Of a stretch of 64,000 nucleotides of DNA, positions 38,872-48,110 are shown piece after piece. The DNA comes from an uncultured Candidatus Puniceispirillum sp. (lineage in GTDB: Bacteria; Pseudomonadota; Alphaproteobacteria; Puniceispirillales; Puniceispirillaceae), in NCBI GenBank assembly GCA_905182545.1, contig CAJJBY010000008.1, positions 186,001-250,000 of the forward strand, given 5' to 3'. Both the position numbers and the translations under genes were made by a program. Within the stretch, counting starts at the first letter, position 1, and every line of letters begins with the position of its first letter. The notes beneath the pieces were generated by a model. That model did not search any database. It worked only from the letters and a program-made list of their open reading frames with translations, and was not told where the DNA came from.

Positions 38872-38892
38872 TAAAATATCAAACATAAAATC

Positions 38893-38922
38893 AAAAAAGG
38901 GTCAGCTTGCTGGCCCTTTTTT
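38893..38922 (+). terminator. Terminator of the coxSLM operon
   Basis: An eight-base-pair stem (GGGTCAGC / GCTGGCCC, one G-T pair) with a short loop, flanked by A6 and T6 tracts, starts about 25 bases after the coxM stop. Because of the flanking tracts it could work in either direction, but no minus-strand gene ends here. Confidence 0.8.
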
Positions 38923-39108
38923 CTGTGCGTTGATTGCCGTTATCCTTGGGCATTTCGGTTTTGCGCCCATCGCCACCCTAAAAGGGATTTTTTTCACATT
39001 GCACAATTGATCATTCTGGAATTTTAATTAGTCTTAAAAACATCTTTCCGCTAGGGGTCGCGCGTTGGCGCAACCACATCATATATTTTGTTCAAGAAAG
39101 TCGGTTTC

Positions 39109-40268
39109 ATGTTTCATTACCCGCATAATCATGTCGAAATCCGCGATGCTGTTGCCAAATTATGTACTGATTTTGACGGCAAATATTGGCAGGCCTGTGA
39201 TGCCGACCGCGCCTATCCCTCTGCGTTTGTGAGGCTTTGACTGGCGCTGGCTATCTATCGGCACTGATCCCTGAAGAATATGGTGGTCTTAGCCTGCCCA
39301 TTTCGGCTGGTGCGGCCATTTTGGAAGAAATTCACCGTTCGGGCGGCAATGCCGCTGCCTGTCATGCGCAGATGTATACAATGGGAACCGTTTTACGCCA
39401 CGGATCGGATGCACAAAAACAGCAATATCTGCCTTCGATTGCCGATGGCAGTTTGCGGCTTCAGGCCTTTGGTGTAACCGAACCAACCAGCGGCACCGAC
39501 ACAACTGCGCTTCGCACAACCGCGCGGCGTGATGGCGATGATTATGTGGTCAATGGACAAAAGGTCTGGACATCACGCGCCGAATATTCCGATTTGATGC
39601 TGTTACTGGCGCGAACAACACCGCTTGATCAATGCGCCAAAAAAACCGACGGATTGTCGGTGTTTCTGGTCGATATGCGCGAAGTCCGCGGCAAGTCACT
39701 AACCATCACGCCAATTCGCACAATGATGAACCATTCATCAACACAGCTATTTTTTGACGATATGCGGATTCCGGCAAGCAGCCTTGTTGGCGAAGAAGGC
39801 AAAGGGTTTCGCTATATTCTATCCGGAATGAATGCTGAGAGAATTTTAATTGCTGCGGAATGTATTGGTGATGCCAAATGGTTTATCGAGCGGGCATCAA
39901 TTTATTCGGGCGAGCGCAGCGTATTTGGACGGCCAATTGGCCAGAATCAGGGGATTCAATTTCCGATCGCACGCGCCTACAGCCAGATGCGCGCCGCCGA
40001 ATTAATGCTTCAGGAATCAATCCGGCTTTATGAAACTGGCGAAAATCCGGGCGAAGAGGCTAATTTAGCAAAATTGCTTTGCGCCGATGCATCATGGGCA
40101 GCCGCCGAAATGTGTGTTCAAACCTATGGCGGCTTTGGCTTTGCCGAAGAATATGATGTTGAACGCAAATTCCGCGAAGCGCGGCTTTATCAGGTAGCGC
40201 CAATTTCGACAAATCTGATTCTAAGCTTTATCGCCGAACATGTGCTGAAGCTGCCACGATCCTATTGA
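39109..40268 (+). CDS. Acyl-CoA dehydrogenase, frameshifted near the start
   Basis: About 386 residues when joined. The first 40 residues (MFHYPHNHVEIRDAVAKLCT ... AYPSAF) are in another frame from the rest, which begins EALTGAGYLSALIPEEYGG. One missing base near 39230 (GTTTG-TGAGG should read TTT GTT GAG) restores it. FAD and substrate motifs are present (FGVTEPTSGTDTTAL, FGRPIGQNQGIQFPIA, QTYGGFGFAEEYDVERKFRE). At the usual catalytic EGT position the sequence is YQVAPISTN, so the standard catalytic Glu is absent, as in some atypical subfamilies. The natural substrate is not known. Neighbours give no pathway. Confidence 0.82.
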
Positions 40269-40282
40269 AAGACCAGCTTGAA

Positions 40283-41047
40283 TTACAGCGCCAGCAATCC
40301 CTCAACCCCAGCCCAGATCAATCTGGCGGCGGCTAGAAACAGGATGGTGTTTAGCACCGGTTTGAAATAGCGCCCGCCAGCTTTGGTGAGAAATCGGCTG
40401 CCAATGACCGTGCCAATAAAACCACTAATCACCATGCCAAAGATCAAAATCATGTATGGCCCAAACTGAAAGCCAATCAGGCCAAAAATCAGCACTTTTA
40501 CAAGATGCTGAAAGGTCATCATCAGGGAATGGGTTGCCACATGCGGCACCGGATCCAGATTCATGCTTTTCACCATCGCCGCAATAAAATTGCCAGTTGC
40601 ACCGAAAAACATCGTCAAAAAGCTGGAAACAACGCCGCCAAGCAAGATATACCGCTGTTGCTGAATGGGCGGCAGTTTGGCAAACACCGCCCAAATGATG
40701 AAAACGCCCAGCGCCAGCTGCACCGCCCATGGCGGCAGTTGAACCACCACCACGGCACCAAGGCCAGCACCGGTCACCGTTCCGATCACAAATGGCATAA
40801 CTGGTCGCCACACGACTTCTTTCAACATGATGCCAACACGGCCGGCATTTGACCCTAATTGAACAATGCCATGAACCGGGATCAACGCCGCAGGCGGTAA
40901 TAATAGCGCCAGCAAAGCAATCAGCGTAAAGCCACCGCCAATGCCAAAGGCCGCCGAGATAAAAGACGTCACAAGGCTTGCCGCAACAAGCAGCCCCGCA
41001 TCAAGCAATGGCATCGCTGGCGGTAACAGGGAAACAAGCTCGTTCAC
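40283..41047 (-). CDS. TauE/SafE family sulfite exporter-like permease
   Basis: 254 residues with about eight membrane helices and the two family repeats (LVTSFISAAFGIGGGFTLIA near the N terminus, VVSSFLTMFFGATGNFIAA in the second half). Members export sulfite or other organic anions or sulfur compounds; the substrate here is open. It is convergent with the acyl-CoA dehydrogenase gene (14 bases apart) and divergent from the DUF1989 gene. Confidence 0.85.
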   Translation of the reverse strand: MNELVSLLPPAMPLLDAGLLVAASLVTSFISAAFGIGGGFTLIALLALLLPPAALIPVHGIVQLGSNAGRVGIMLKEVVWRPVMPFVIGTVTGAGLGAVVVVQLPPWAVQLALGVFIIWAVFAKLPPIQQQRYILLGGVVSSFLTMFFGATGNFIAAMVKSMNLDPVPHVATHSLMMTFQHLVKVLIFGLIGFQFGPYMILIFGMVISGFIGTVIGSRFLTKAGGRYFKPVLNTILFLAAARLIWAGVEGLLAL

Positions 41048-41358
41048 AATAATCAGTCCTTAAGGCAGGCAGGTGACATCAACACCGTGAAGTTTAGCAC
41101 CGCAGCCAAGACGCCTAAATCATCGCAGTTGTAATCATCATGGTTAAAATCTTTGTATCTTAAATTACGGCATCTAAAACCATGGTAGGGTCAACGCCGG
41201 ATCAACCGATCCGTTTTGATTGGGGAATCTTAATCAAAACAAATCAAACTGACAATTGCTTGCAATCATTGCACCGGCTATTTTACCTGGTGCTGGCAAA
41301 GCTAATTTATAATCGCCAGCCATTGCGCGACAACAACACCATTCAGGAGGCAAGATCA

Positions 41359-42218
41359 ATGAAACCTCAAACCCCACCAAACGGGCCAAAAGACGCCGAG
41401 GCACGGCGGCAAATCGCGCCGGTCATTTGTTATCCAACCGATGGCTTGCCGCATCCTGATATGGACATTCTAAACGTGGCCCGTACTAGCCTTGTCAAAA
41501 CTGGCGAAGTGATCGTGCCACCACGCGATGCCCGCTGTTTTGATGTTCCAAAGGGTCATTTTTTCCGGATTACCAGTATCGAAGGCGCACAAGTTGGCGA
41601 TTTGAATTTATGGTCGGCGCATGATCTGACCGAACATTTCTATTCAGGAAAGACCCGTGCCCTGCACGGAACGCATCTTTCGACTGGCGACAGGATGTGG
41701 TCAAACTTTCCACACATGCGCCCACTTGCCACAATTAGTCACGATACGCTTGATTGGTATGGCTGGGATGATGATGGCGGGTCAGTCCATGATGTGATTG
41801 GCACCAGATGCGATCCATATACCGCCAAATTACTTAGCGGTATCGACTATCATCATTGCTGTCATTCAAATTTGCTTCGCGGCTTGGCGGCGCATTGCCA
41901 GCTTGACAATGCGCTGCGGAACCATTGGTTCATGATGTGCTAAATGTGTTTATGTGTACTGGATTTACCAAAGACACACATCAATATTTCATGAAAGGAA
42001 GTCCAGTTCGCCCAAGTGACTATATCGAGTTTTTTGCCGAGGCTGATTTGATTGGCGGCTTATCGACCTGTCCAGGTGGCGATTGTTCGGCCAAACATTC
42101 ATCCAATCATGCACCTTGTTTCCCGCTTCTTGTTGAAATTTTTAAACCCGACACCCAAGGCCTTGATCGTTTTCCTTATCTACCCAAATCACCCTATAGC
42201 GGTGCGCATCAAGATTAG
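41359..42218 (+). CDS. DUF1989 (urea carboxylase-associated) family protein, frameshifted
   Basis: About 286 residues when joined. AGGAGG at 41345-41350 fixes the start at the ATG at 41359 rather than the upstream frame from 41182. The DUF1989 core is clear: GEVIVPPRDARCFDVPKGHF, GDLNLWSAHDLTEHF, LHGTHLSTGDRMWSN, and after the break VHDVLNVFMCTGF and GGDCSAKHSS. The frame changes near 41924-41925, where one base appears to be missing in the CCATTGG segment. Proteins of this family accompany urea carboxylase, but no such enzyme is here; the function is unclear. Cys and His residues suggest a metal or cofactor site. Confidence 0.8.
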
Positions 42219-42595
42219 GCTCGCGCTCATCTGGCAGAGTTCAAGCATGAGCCAGCTCAAAATTTGACCTTAAACTGGCTCTAAAATCACGCATCATGGC
42301 TAGTCTTGCACATCTGCCAATTCTTCTGCGATCAACAATAGCAAGCCCAAAGGCCTAGTTTTTGCGAAAACAGCAAATTTGCGAATTAAAAATATTTTTG
42401 ATTTCACTTAATTATCTGATAATAAACGATAAAAATCACTTTTGGGCACATGAAAATCACTTTTGGCTATGAGGTGGTTTTTAAACTTGCTTTCATCTCG
42501 AAAAAGATTCGTAATTAGAGTTCTGAAGCGGCATTTTGCCACAGCTTAGGTGTACGCTTTTCGAGCACAAGTAATACGTTAACGGAGGCACTCTT
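42219..42595 (+). other. Proteorhodopsin upstream region
   Basis: About 375 A+T-rich bases with no reading frame. They hold the promoter and untranslated leader of the rhodopsin gene. A GGAGG-type ribosome binding site (ACGGAGGC, about 42581-42588) precedes the ATG at 42596. A pair of direct repeats is listed separately. I do not see a clean -35/-10 pair. Confidence 0.55.
42432..42466 (+). repeat. Two 14-base direct repeats spaced 21 bases, upstream of proteorhodopsin
   Basis: AAAATCACTTTTGG occurs perfectly at 42432-42445 and 42453-42466, starts exactly 21 bases apart, i.e. two helical turns, about 130-160 bases before the rhodopsin ATG. That spacing places both copies on the same face of the helix, as for a dimeric or tandem regulator. 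No factor is known to me for this motif. Confidence 0.5.
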
Positions 42596-43377
42596 ATGAG
42601 TTTGATAACAACAAAAGGCGCGAAAGCATCCCTTTTAGCAGCAGCATTGACGTTAATGCCAGCCGCAGCAAATGCAGCTGACGCTTTAACGCTGAAGGCT
42701 GATGATTATGTGGGGATTTCTTTCTGGCTCATCTCGATGGCACTGGTCGCAGCAACGGCTTTTTTCTTCATCGAAACAACCCGCGTACAAGGGAAATGGA
42801 AGACATCACTGACAGTGTCAGGTCTTGTTACCCTCGTAGCAGCAGTGCACTACTTTCTACATGCGTGACGTTTGGGTTGCGACCGGCGAAACACCGACCG
42901 TCTATCGTTACATCGATTGGCTGATCACGGTTCCGCTGCTTATGGTTGAATTCTACCTAATCCTTCGGGCAGTCACGGCTGTATCAGGCGGCATTTTCTG
43001 GCGCCTGATGATTGGTACAGCTTGTCATGCTGGCTGGCGGCTATGCTGGTGAGGTTGGCTACATTGACCCATGGGTTGGTTTCATCATCGGCATGCTCGG
43101 TTGGGCTTACATTCTGTACGAAATCTTTGCAGGCGAAGCCAGCCGTGTTGCATCTGAAAAGGCATCTCCAGCAGTACAGTCAGCCTTTTCAACTATGCGT
43201 TGGATTGTATCTATCGGTTGGGCAATTTATCCAATCGGCTATTTCATGGGCTACCTCAACGGTGCCGTCAGCGATGAGTCGCTGAACGTGATCTACAACA
43301 TAGCCGACGTCTGGAACAAGATCGCCTTTGGTGTGATTATCTGGAACGTTGCGGTTACTGAATCCGAATCAAAATAA
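42596..43377 (+). CDS. Proteorhodopsin, green-type proton pump (two frameshifts in this sequence)
   Basis: About 259 residues when joined. A cleavable leader (ALTLMPAAANAAD) precedes seven helices. The retinal proton-pump residues are all present: the conserved His in AAVHYFYMR, the acceptor Asp, Thr and donor Glu of the DTE motif in YIDWLITVPLLMVEFYLIL, and the Schiff-base Lys in NIADVWNKIAFGVIIWN. The tuning residue (105 in the reference protein) is Leu, predicting green absorption. The frame breaks twice: an extra T in the TTT at 42854-42856, and one extra base at about 43020. The gene heads the retinal cluster, but a terminator separates it from crtE. Confidence 0.92.
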
Positions 43378-43384
43378 AAATTTG

Positions 43385-43416
43385 AGGCGCAGCCAACAAT
43401 ATGGTTGCGCCTTTTT
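43385..43416 (+). terminator. Terminator between proteorhodopsin and crtE
   Basis: A stem of about ten base pairs (outer arms AGGCGCA / TGCGCCT, inner GCC/GGT with one G-T pair) and an eight-base loop is followed by five T residues, seven bases after the rhodopsin stop. It would let the rhodopsin be transcribed in excess over the crt genes, with readthrough supplying the latter. Confidence 0.75.
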
Positions 43417-43453
43417 CCTTCCGAAGATGAAAAGTTTTTACCGGAGGTAGCCA

Positions 43454-44476
43454 ATGAATGAATTGTGGACATCACGGAATACTGCTTTTGAGAAAACAAC
43501 TAGCGCGACAACACCCCGCCCATCTGACAAGGACATTGTTCACAATCTAATTCTAAGCAGGCTTCCAACGATTGATCAGCCGTTGGCAAAAGCCGCTGCC
43601 CATCACTTTAACAGCCCTGGGAAAATGCTGCGCGCCACAATGGCGATGCGCGGAGCTCGTGCACTAAATCTCAACCTGCCCGCAGCGACACGCTGGGCAG
43701 CGGCGGTTGAAGTTCTGCACAATGCATCGCTGGTTCATGACGATATTTGCGATGGCGACAAGCAACGCCGTGGTCATCAGGCCATCTGGACGAAATTTGG
43801 CCGGAATGTCGCGCTAACGCTTGGTGATTGGCTGATTGCTCTATCATTTGAGCTTGCCGCTGAAGCCGCTGAAATTGTCAATTCACCACGTTTACTCCAT
43901 ATCCTTGCAAAACATATGTCACGAACCACTGCTGGCGAAGCCATGGAATTTGAATGGAATGGCAATCTCAGTTGGGACGCCTACCTAACCATCGCCGCCG
44001 ACAAAACCGCGCCGTTGTTAACCGCACCAATTCAAGGCGTTGCCGTCATGATTGGCGATTATCAGGCCGAGGCAACAATCAGCCATTATTTCCGCGACCT
44101 TGGCGAAGCCTACCAAATCGCAAATGACATCTCGAACTATAACGGCAGTGACGGTGCCAAATTGATTGCTGGCGACCTTGCGCGCCGTGCGCCAAATGCC
44201 GTCACCCTTTCATTCATTGATGGGCTGAACAGGGATGAAAAAGCACGATTCAATAACTGGTATCACAGCGGCGACATCACCGACCTTGCATCATGGCAAG
44301 CGCATATTCTTGGCTCTGACGCAATGCAGGCAGCATCAAACCGGATGTTTGCGACATTGGATCGCGCCACCCATCATGCCAGTGATCTGTCAGCCGAAAT
44401 TTCCGAGGTCGTTACTCCAGTTCATGGCCTGATCATGCGAGTCTGCGCGACCGCAAGCAAAAATAGCGCGGCTTGA
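43454..44476 (+). CDS. crtE: Geranylgeranyl diphosphate synthase
   Basis: Makes GGPP, the C20 precursor of carotenoids. 340 residues of the polyprenyl synthetase family. The first Asp-rich motif is intact in LVHDDICDGD; the second, QIANDISNYNGSD, has Asn in place of the first Asp (NDISN), a variation seen in part of the family. GGAGGT lies just ahead of the ATG at 43454. First gene of the crt operon after the rhodopsin terminator. Confidence 0.9.
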   Translation: MNELWTSRNTAFEKTTSATTPRPSDKDIVHNLILSRLPTIDQPLAKAAAHHFNSPGKMLRATMAMRGARALNLNLPAATRWAAAVEVLHNASLVHDDICDGDKQRRGHQAIWTKFGRNVALTLGDWLIALSFELAAEAAEIVNSPRLLHILAKHMSRTTAGEAMEFEWNGNLSWDAYLTIAADKTAPLLTAPIQGVAVMIGDYQAEATISHYFRDLGEAYQIANDISNYNGSDGAKLIAGDLARRAPNAVTLSFIDGLNRDEKARFNNWYHSGDITDLASWQAHILGSDAMQAASNRMFATLDRATHHASDLSAEISEVVTPVHGLIMRVCATASKNSAA

Positions 44477-44530
44477 TCCTGAAACAATGCCTGATTTTTA
44501 TTTGCTCTTTTTAAGCCGGACTTTCTTGTC

Positions 44531-46054
44531 TTGCTAGAAACAAAAGGCAAAGTCATTGTTATCGGAGCTGGCTTTGGTGGGATCGCCGCGGCTTTGCGCA
44601 TGCGCGCCCGTGGATATGATGTGACACTATTGGACCGGCTATCAGTAATTGGGGGCCGGGCGCAGGTATTTGAACGTGGTGGATTTCGCCACGATGCAGG
44701 ACCAACAGTAATCACCGCGCCATTTCTGTTTGACGAGCTGTTTGCGCTATTTGGTGAAAAGCGCGAAGATCATGTTGAATTTCGGGCGCTTGACCCCTGG
44801 TACCGGTTTTATTTCCATACTGGCGAGCAATTTGATTATCGCCCATCAATTGAAGATACCAATGATGAAATCAGGCGATTTTCACGAGATGATGTCGCTG
44901 GCTATGCCAAATTGCTTGACGCATCAAAAGCAATTTTTGAGGTTGGGTTTGAAAAACTTGCCGACAAGCCTTTTTCCAAATTCACTTCAATGCTGGCGCA
45001 GATCCCAAGCCTGTTAAGATTACAAAGCTATTTTTCAGTCGCCGGCATTGTGAATAAATATATCAAACACCCATTATTGCGACAGGCCTTCTCGATCCAC
45101 CCTTTGCTGGTTGGGGGCAATCCTTTCAGCACTACATCAATCTATGCTCTGATCCATTATCTTGAACGGCGCTGGGGGGTGTTTTTTGCCATGGGCGGCA
45201 CTGGTCGGCTTGTTGCCGAGCTGGATGCGCTATTGCGCCGCGTTGGGGTAGACATTGTTCTTAATACCGATATTGCCAGCATTGATCTAAAGGACGGCAG
45301 GGCGATTGGCGCCACAACCGTCGACGGCACGCATTTTGCCGCTGACAGGGTTATTTGCAATGGCGACCCACCAACCGTCTATAGCCAGATGTTGCCAGCA
45401 AAAAATGCTGGCCGGAAACGTCTTATGCCAGAATCAATGACCCAATATTCAATGGGCTTGTTTGTTTTGTTTTTCGGCACACGCAAAACCTATGATGACA
45501 TTGCGCATCACACAATCTGGATGGGGCCGCGTTACAAGGAATTGCTGGCAGATATTTTCGATCGCAAAATCCTTGCCGATGATTTCTCACTTTATCTACA
45601 TCGACCAACCGCGACCGATAATAGCTTTGCCCCGGAAGGCTGCGACAGTTTTTATGTCTTATGTCCGGTTCCAAATCTACGCGCCAATATTGACTGGAAC
45701 GTGACAGGGCCTGAATTGCAAAAACGCATCATCAGTGCATTATCCGAAACCAATTTGCCTGATCTGGAAAATGTGATTTCGGATCCGTTCTATATGACAC
45801 CCGAAGATTTCAAAAATGATTACCGGTCAATGCATGGGGCTGGTTTCTCGATTGCACCAATTTTCATGCAATCAGCATGGTTTCGGTTTCACAATCGTGA
45901 CCCGCATATTCCCAATCTTTATTTTGCCGCCGCTGGTGCCCATCCGGGCGCTGGTATTCCGGGCGTTTTATGTTCGGCAAAGGTGGTCGAACGCTTGGTT
46001 GCAGAAGATGAAGACAAACAGACCATCGCCACAGCCCCTATTGCTGCGCTATGA
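44531..46054 (+). CDS. crtI: Phytoene desaturase
   Basis: Desaturates phytoene to lycopene. 507 residues, the CrtI size. The FAD-binding loop VIVIGAGFGGIAAALRMRARG is at the N terminus (GAGFGGIAAAL), followed by GGRAQVFERGGFRHDAGPTV. The C terminus has the typical GAGIPGVLCSAK. A TTG at 44531 is used as start in this reading, because no ATG fits; the true start may differ by a few residues. It lies between crtE and crtB in one transcript. Confidence 0.92.
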   Translation: MLETKGKVIVIGAGFGGIAAALRMRARGYDVTLLDRLSVIGGRAQVFERGGFRHDAGPTVITAPFLFDELFALFGEKREDHVEFRALDPWYRFYFHTGEQFDYRPSIEDTNDEIRRFSRDDVAGYAKLLDASKAIFEVGFEKLADKPFSKFTSMLAQIPSLLRLQSYFSVAGIVNKYIKHPLLRQAFSIHPLLVGGNPFSTTSIYALIHYLERRWGVFFAMGGTGRLVAELDALLRRVGVDIVLNTDIASIDLKDGRAIGATTVDGTHFAADRVICNGDPPTVYSQMLPAKNAGRKRLMPESMTQYSMGLFVLFFGTRKTYDDIAHHTIWMGPRYKELLADIFDRKILADDFSLYLHRPTATDNSFAPEGCDSFYVLCPVPNLRANIDWNVTGPELQKRIISALSETNLPDLENVISDPFYMTPEDFKNDYRSMHGAGFSIAPIFMQSAWFRFHNRDPHIPNLYFAAAGAHPGAGIPGVLCSAKVVERLVAEDEDKQTIATAPIAAL

Positions 46055-46087
46055 TTGTGATCTAATCATTTCGGAAGTTGGTAGATC

Positions 46088-47011
46088 ATGGTGACCACAG
46101 CCCATAGCGAGACAATGACAGCCGATGACGCGCTTGCGGTCTATGGGAAAAGCTTTCATTGGGCGCGGCGCTTTCTAGGCCAGCATATGGGCATAAAGGC
46201 AGCGCGGCTTTATCAATTCTGCCGCGTTCTTGATGATATGGCTGATGGTGATATTGAACATGGCCCAAAAAGACTTGGCCGCATCCGCAAGGATCTTTTG
46301 ACCGCTGGCACTGCTAGCGACCCGCTTTTAACCCATTTCCAGCCCTTTTTGACCAAACAGAAGTTTCCAACAAAGGTTATTGTGGCGCTGATTGATGGGT
46401 TGTTGAGTGACCAGAAACCGGTTCGCATCAAATCCGATGCCGAATTGCTGTCCTATGCTTATCATGTTGCCGGAACCGTCGGAATTTTGATGTGTAATGT
46501 CCTTGATTGCGACGATGAGCAAGCACTGGCTCATGCCATTGATCTTGGCATTGCCATGCAGCTTACCAATATTGCCCGCGATGTTCTGGAAGATGCTGGC
46601 ATGGGGCGGCGCTATCTTCCGGCAAGCTGGGTTGGTAATCTTGCCCCTAAACAGATTGTAACGCTGGCAAAAACACCCAATGACGATGCCGCACTGCCGG
46701 TCACAAATGCCGTTTCGCGCCTTTTGACCTTGGCCGATGATTATTACAAAAGTGGCATTGCCGGATTATCCTATTTGCCATTGCGCGCGCATTTATCGAT
46801 TGCCGTTGCCGCGCTTGTCTATCGGCAAATTGGCGTCCAGCTTGCGCAGCAAAACCATCCTTGGCATGGCGGCCGCCAGAGCACCAGCATAAGCACCAAA
46901 ATAAGATGCAGCTTGCGCGCCTTTGGCTCATTGCGTTTGCGGTTTCAAAAAGCCGTACCGCATGATTCAAATTTGCATAACGCGATAAGAGGTTTGCCAC
47001 ATGTCAGATAA
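46088..47011 (+). CDS. crtB: Phytoene synthase
   Basis: Condenses two GGPP to phytoene. 307 residues of the squalene/phytoene synthase family. The first Asp-rich motif is in FCRVLDDMADGD and the second in LTNIARDVLEDAGMGRRYLP, both complete. The gene follows crtI by 33 bases, and its 3' end overlaps the crtY start by 11 bases, consistent with a single operon. Confidence 0.92.
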   Translation: MVTTAHSETMTADDALAVYGKSFHWARRFLGQHMGIKAARLYQFCRVLDDMADGDIEHGPKRLGRIRKDLLTAGTASDPLLTHFQPFLTKQKFPTKVIVALIDGLLSDQKPVRIKSDAELLSYAYHVAGTVGILMCNVLDCDDEQALAHAIDLGIAMQLTNIARDVLEDAGMGRRYLPASWVGNLAPKQIVTLAKTPNDDAALPVTNAVSRLLTLADDYYKSGIAGLSYLPLRAHLSIAVAALVYRQIGVQLAQQNHPWHGGRQSTSISTKIRCSLRAFGSLRLRFQKAVPHDSNLHNAIRGLPHVR

Positions 47012-48110
47012 GACATCAAATGATATGGCAGATGATATGGCAAATCGAATGGCCGTTGATTGTCTTGGGGCAGGCTGCGCCAGCTTATCACTTGCCGCCA
47101 GAGCGTCTGAATTTGTCAATCATCATTTTACCATTATCGACCCTGGAACGCATAAGGCTGATGATCATATCTGGGGCTTTTGGGCAATGCCGTGGTTGAA
47201 TAGCGCTAGTGATGGCGCTCGCAAACAATGGTTTAAATGGCGCATCATCAGCTCCGATCGCATTATCGAGAGATCGTCACAAGGTTATCCCTATTCGGCA
47301 ATACACCGCTATGAGTGGTTGGAAAAATGCCGCAAAAAGGCGCTTGTGGCAGGGGTGGGTTTTCGGTCAAAGCCAGCCCGGAAACAGGCTTTGCAAATAT
47401 TAGACAGCCGCCCATCACCAATGAAAGATGGGATGATGCTTCAGCATTTTTCCGGCTATGAAATTACCACCGATCGTAATGTTTTTGACAGCACAATAGC
47501 AATTTTGATGGATTTTCGCTGCGACCAAAGTCGCGGCGTGCATTTTATTTATTGCCTTCCCTTTAGCGCGCGTAACGCGCTTGTTGAATCAACGTTATTT
47601 TCACCTGAATTAGCCCCCGAACCTTTTTATGACTCTGCCATCAGACGTTATTTAAAAGAGATCATTGGCATTGATGACTATCGCATAACCCGCCGTGAAA
47701 AAGGCGTTATTCCGATGGCAACCCTGCCGCAGCGCGACCCGCATCTGACCGGCATTGGTGCAAATGGCGGTGCCATCCGACCGTCAAGCGGCTATGCTTT
47801 TAGCTTTATCCAGAAGCAAATTGATCAGATCATTGCCAGCGCAAAACCGGGCCAGCCTTTAACCGTCAAAACACCACATAGCCGTTTTGAATTGTTCATG
47901 GACGGTATTTTTCTGCGCGTTATTCGCCGTCATCCGGTACTGGCGCCACAGATTTTTACAGCGATGGCAGACCGGCTTACGGGCGATGAGTTTGCCCTTT
48001 TCCTTAGTGGCGAGGCAGGGCCACGCCTATGGACAAAACTGGTTCTTGCCATGCCAAAATGGCCATTTCTTTGCGCAGTTTTTCAAAGTGACAAGGCAGG
48101 AAAATCATGA
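47001..48110 (+). CDS. crtY: Lycopene beta-cyclase
   Basis: Forms the beta rings of beta-carotene from lycopene. 369 residues, the expected size for a CrtY-type cyclase. The N-terminal dinucleotide fold (VDCLGAGCASLSLAARASE) is somewhat degenerate; the family features HTIIDPGTH, DHIWGFWAMPW and GAIRPSSGYAFSFIQKQ are present. The stop overlaps the blh start as ATGA at 48107-48110. Confidence 0.88.
   Translation: MSDKTSNDMADDMANRMAVDCLGAGCASLSLAARASEFVNHHFTIIDPGTHKADDHIWGFWAMPWLNSASDGARKQWFKWRIISSDRIIERSSQGYPYSAIHRYEWLEKCRKKALVAGVGFRSKPARKQALQILDSRPSPMKDGMMLQHFSGYEITTDRNVFDSTIAILMDFRCDQSRGVHFIYCLPFSARNALVESTLFSPELAPEPFYDSAIRRYLKEIIGIDDYRITRREKGVIPMATLPQRDPHLTGIGANGGAIRPSSGYAFSFIQKQIDQIIASAKPGQPLTVKTPHSRFELFMDGIFLRVIRRHPVLAPQIFTAMADRLTGDEFALFLSGEAGPRLWTKLVLAMPKWPFLCAVFQSDKAGKS

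Noticed and set aside
45157-45704. Frames inside crtI on both strands
   Set aside because: They overlap a fully supported crtI frame and have no independent support.
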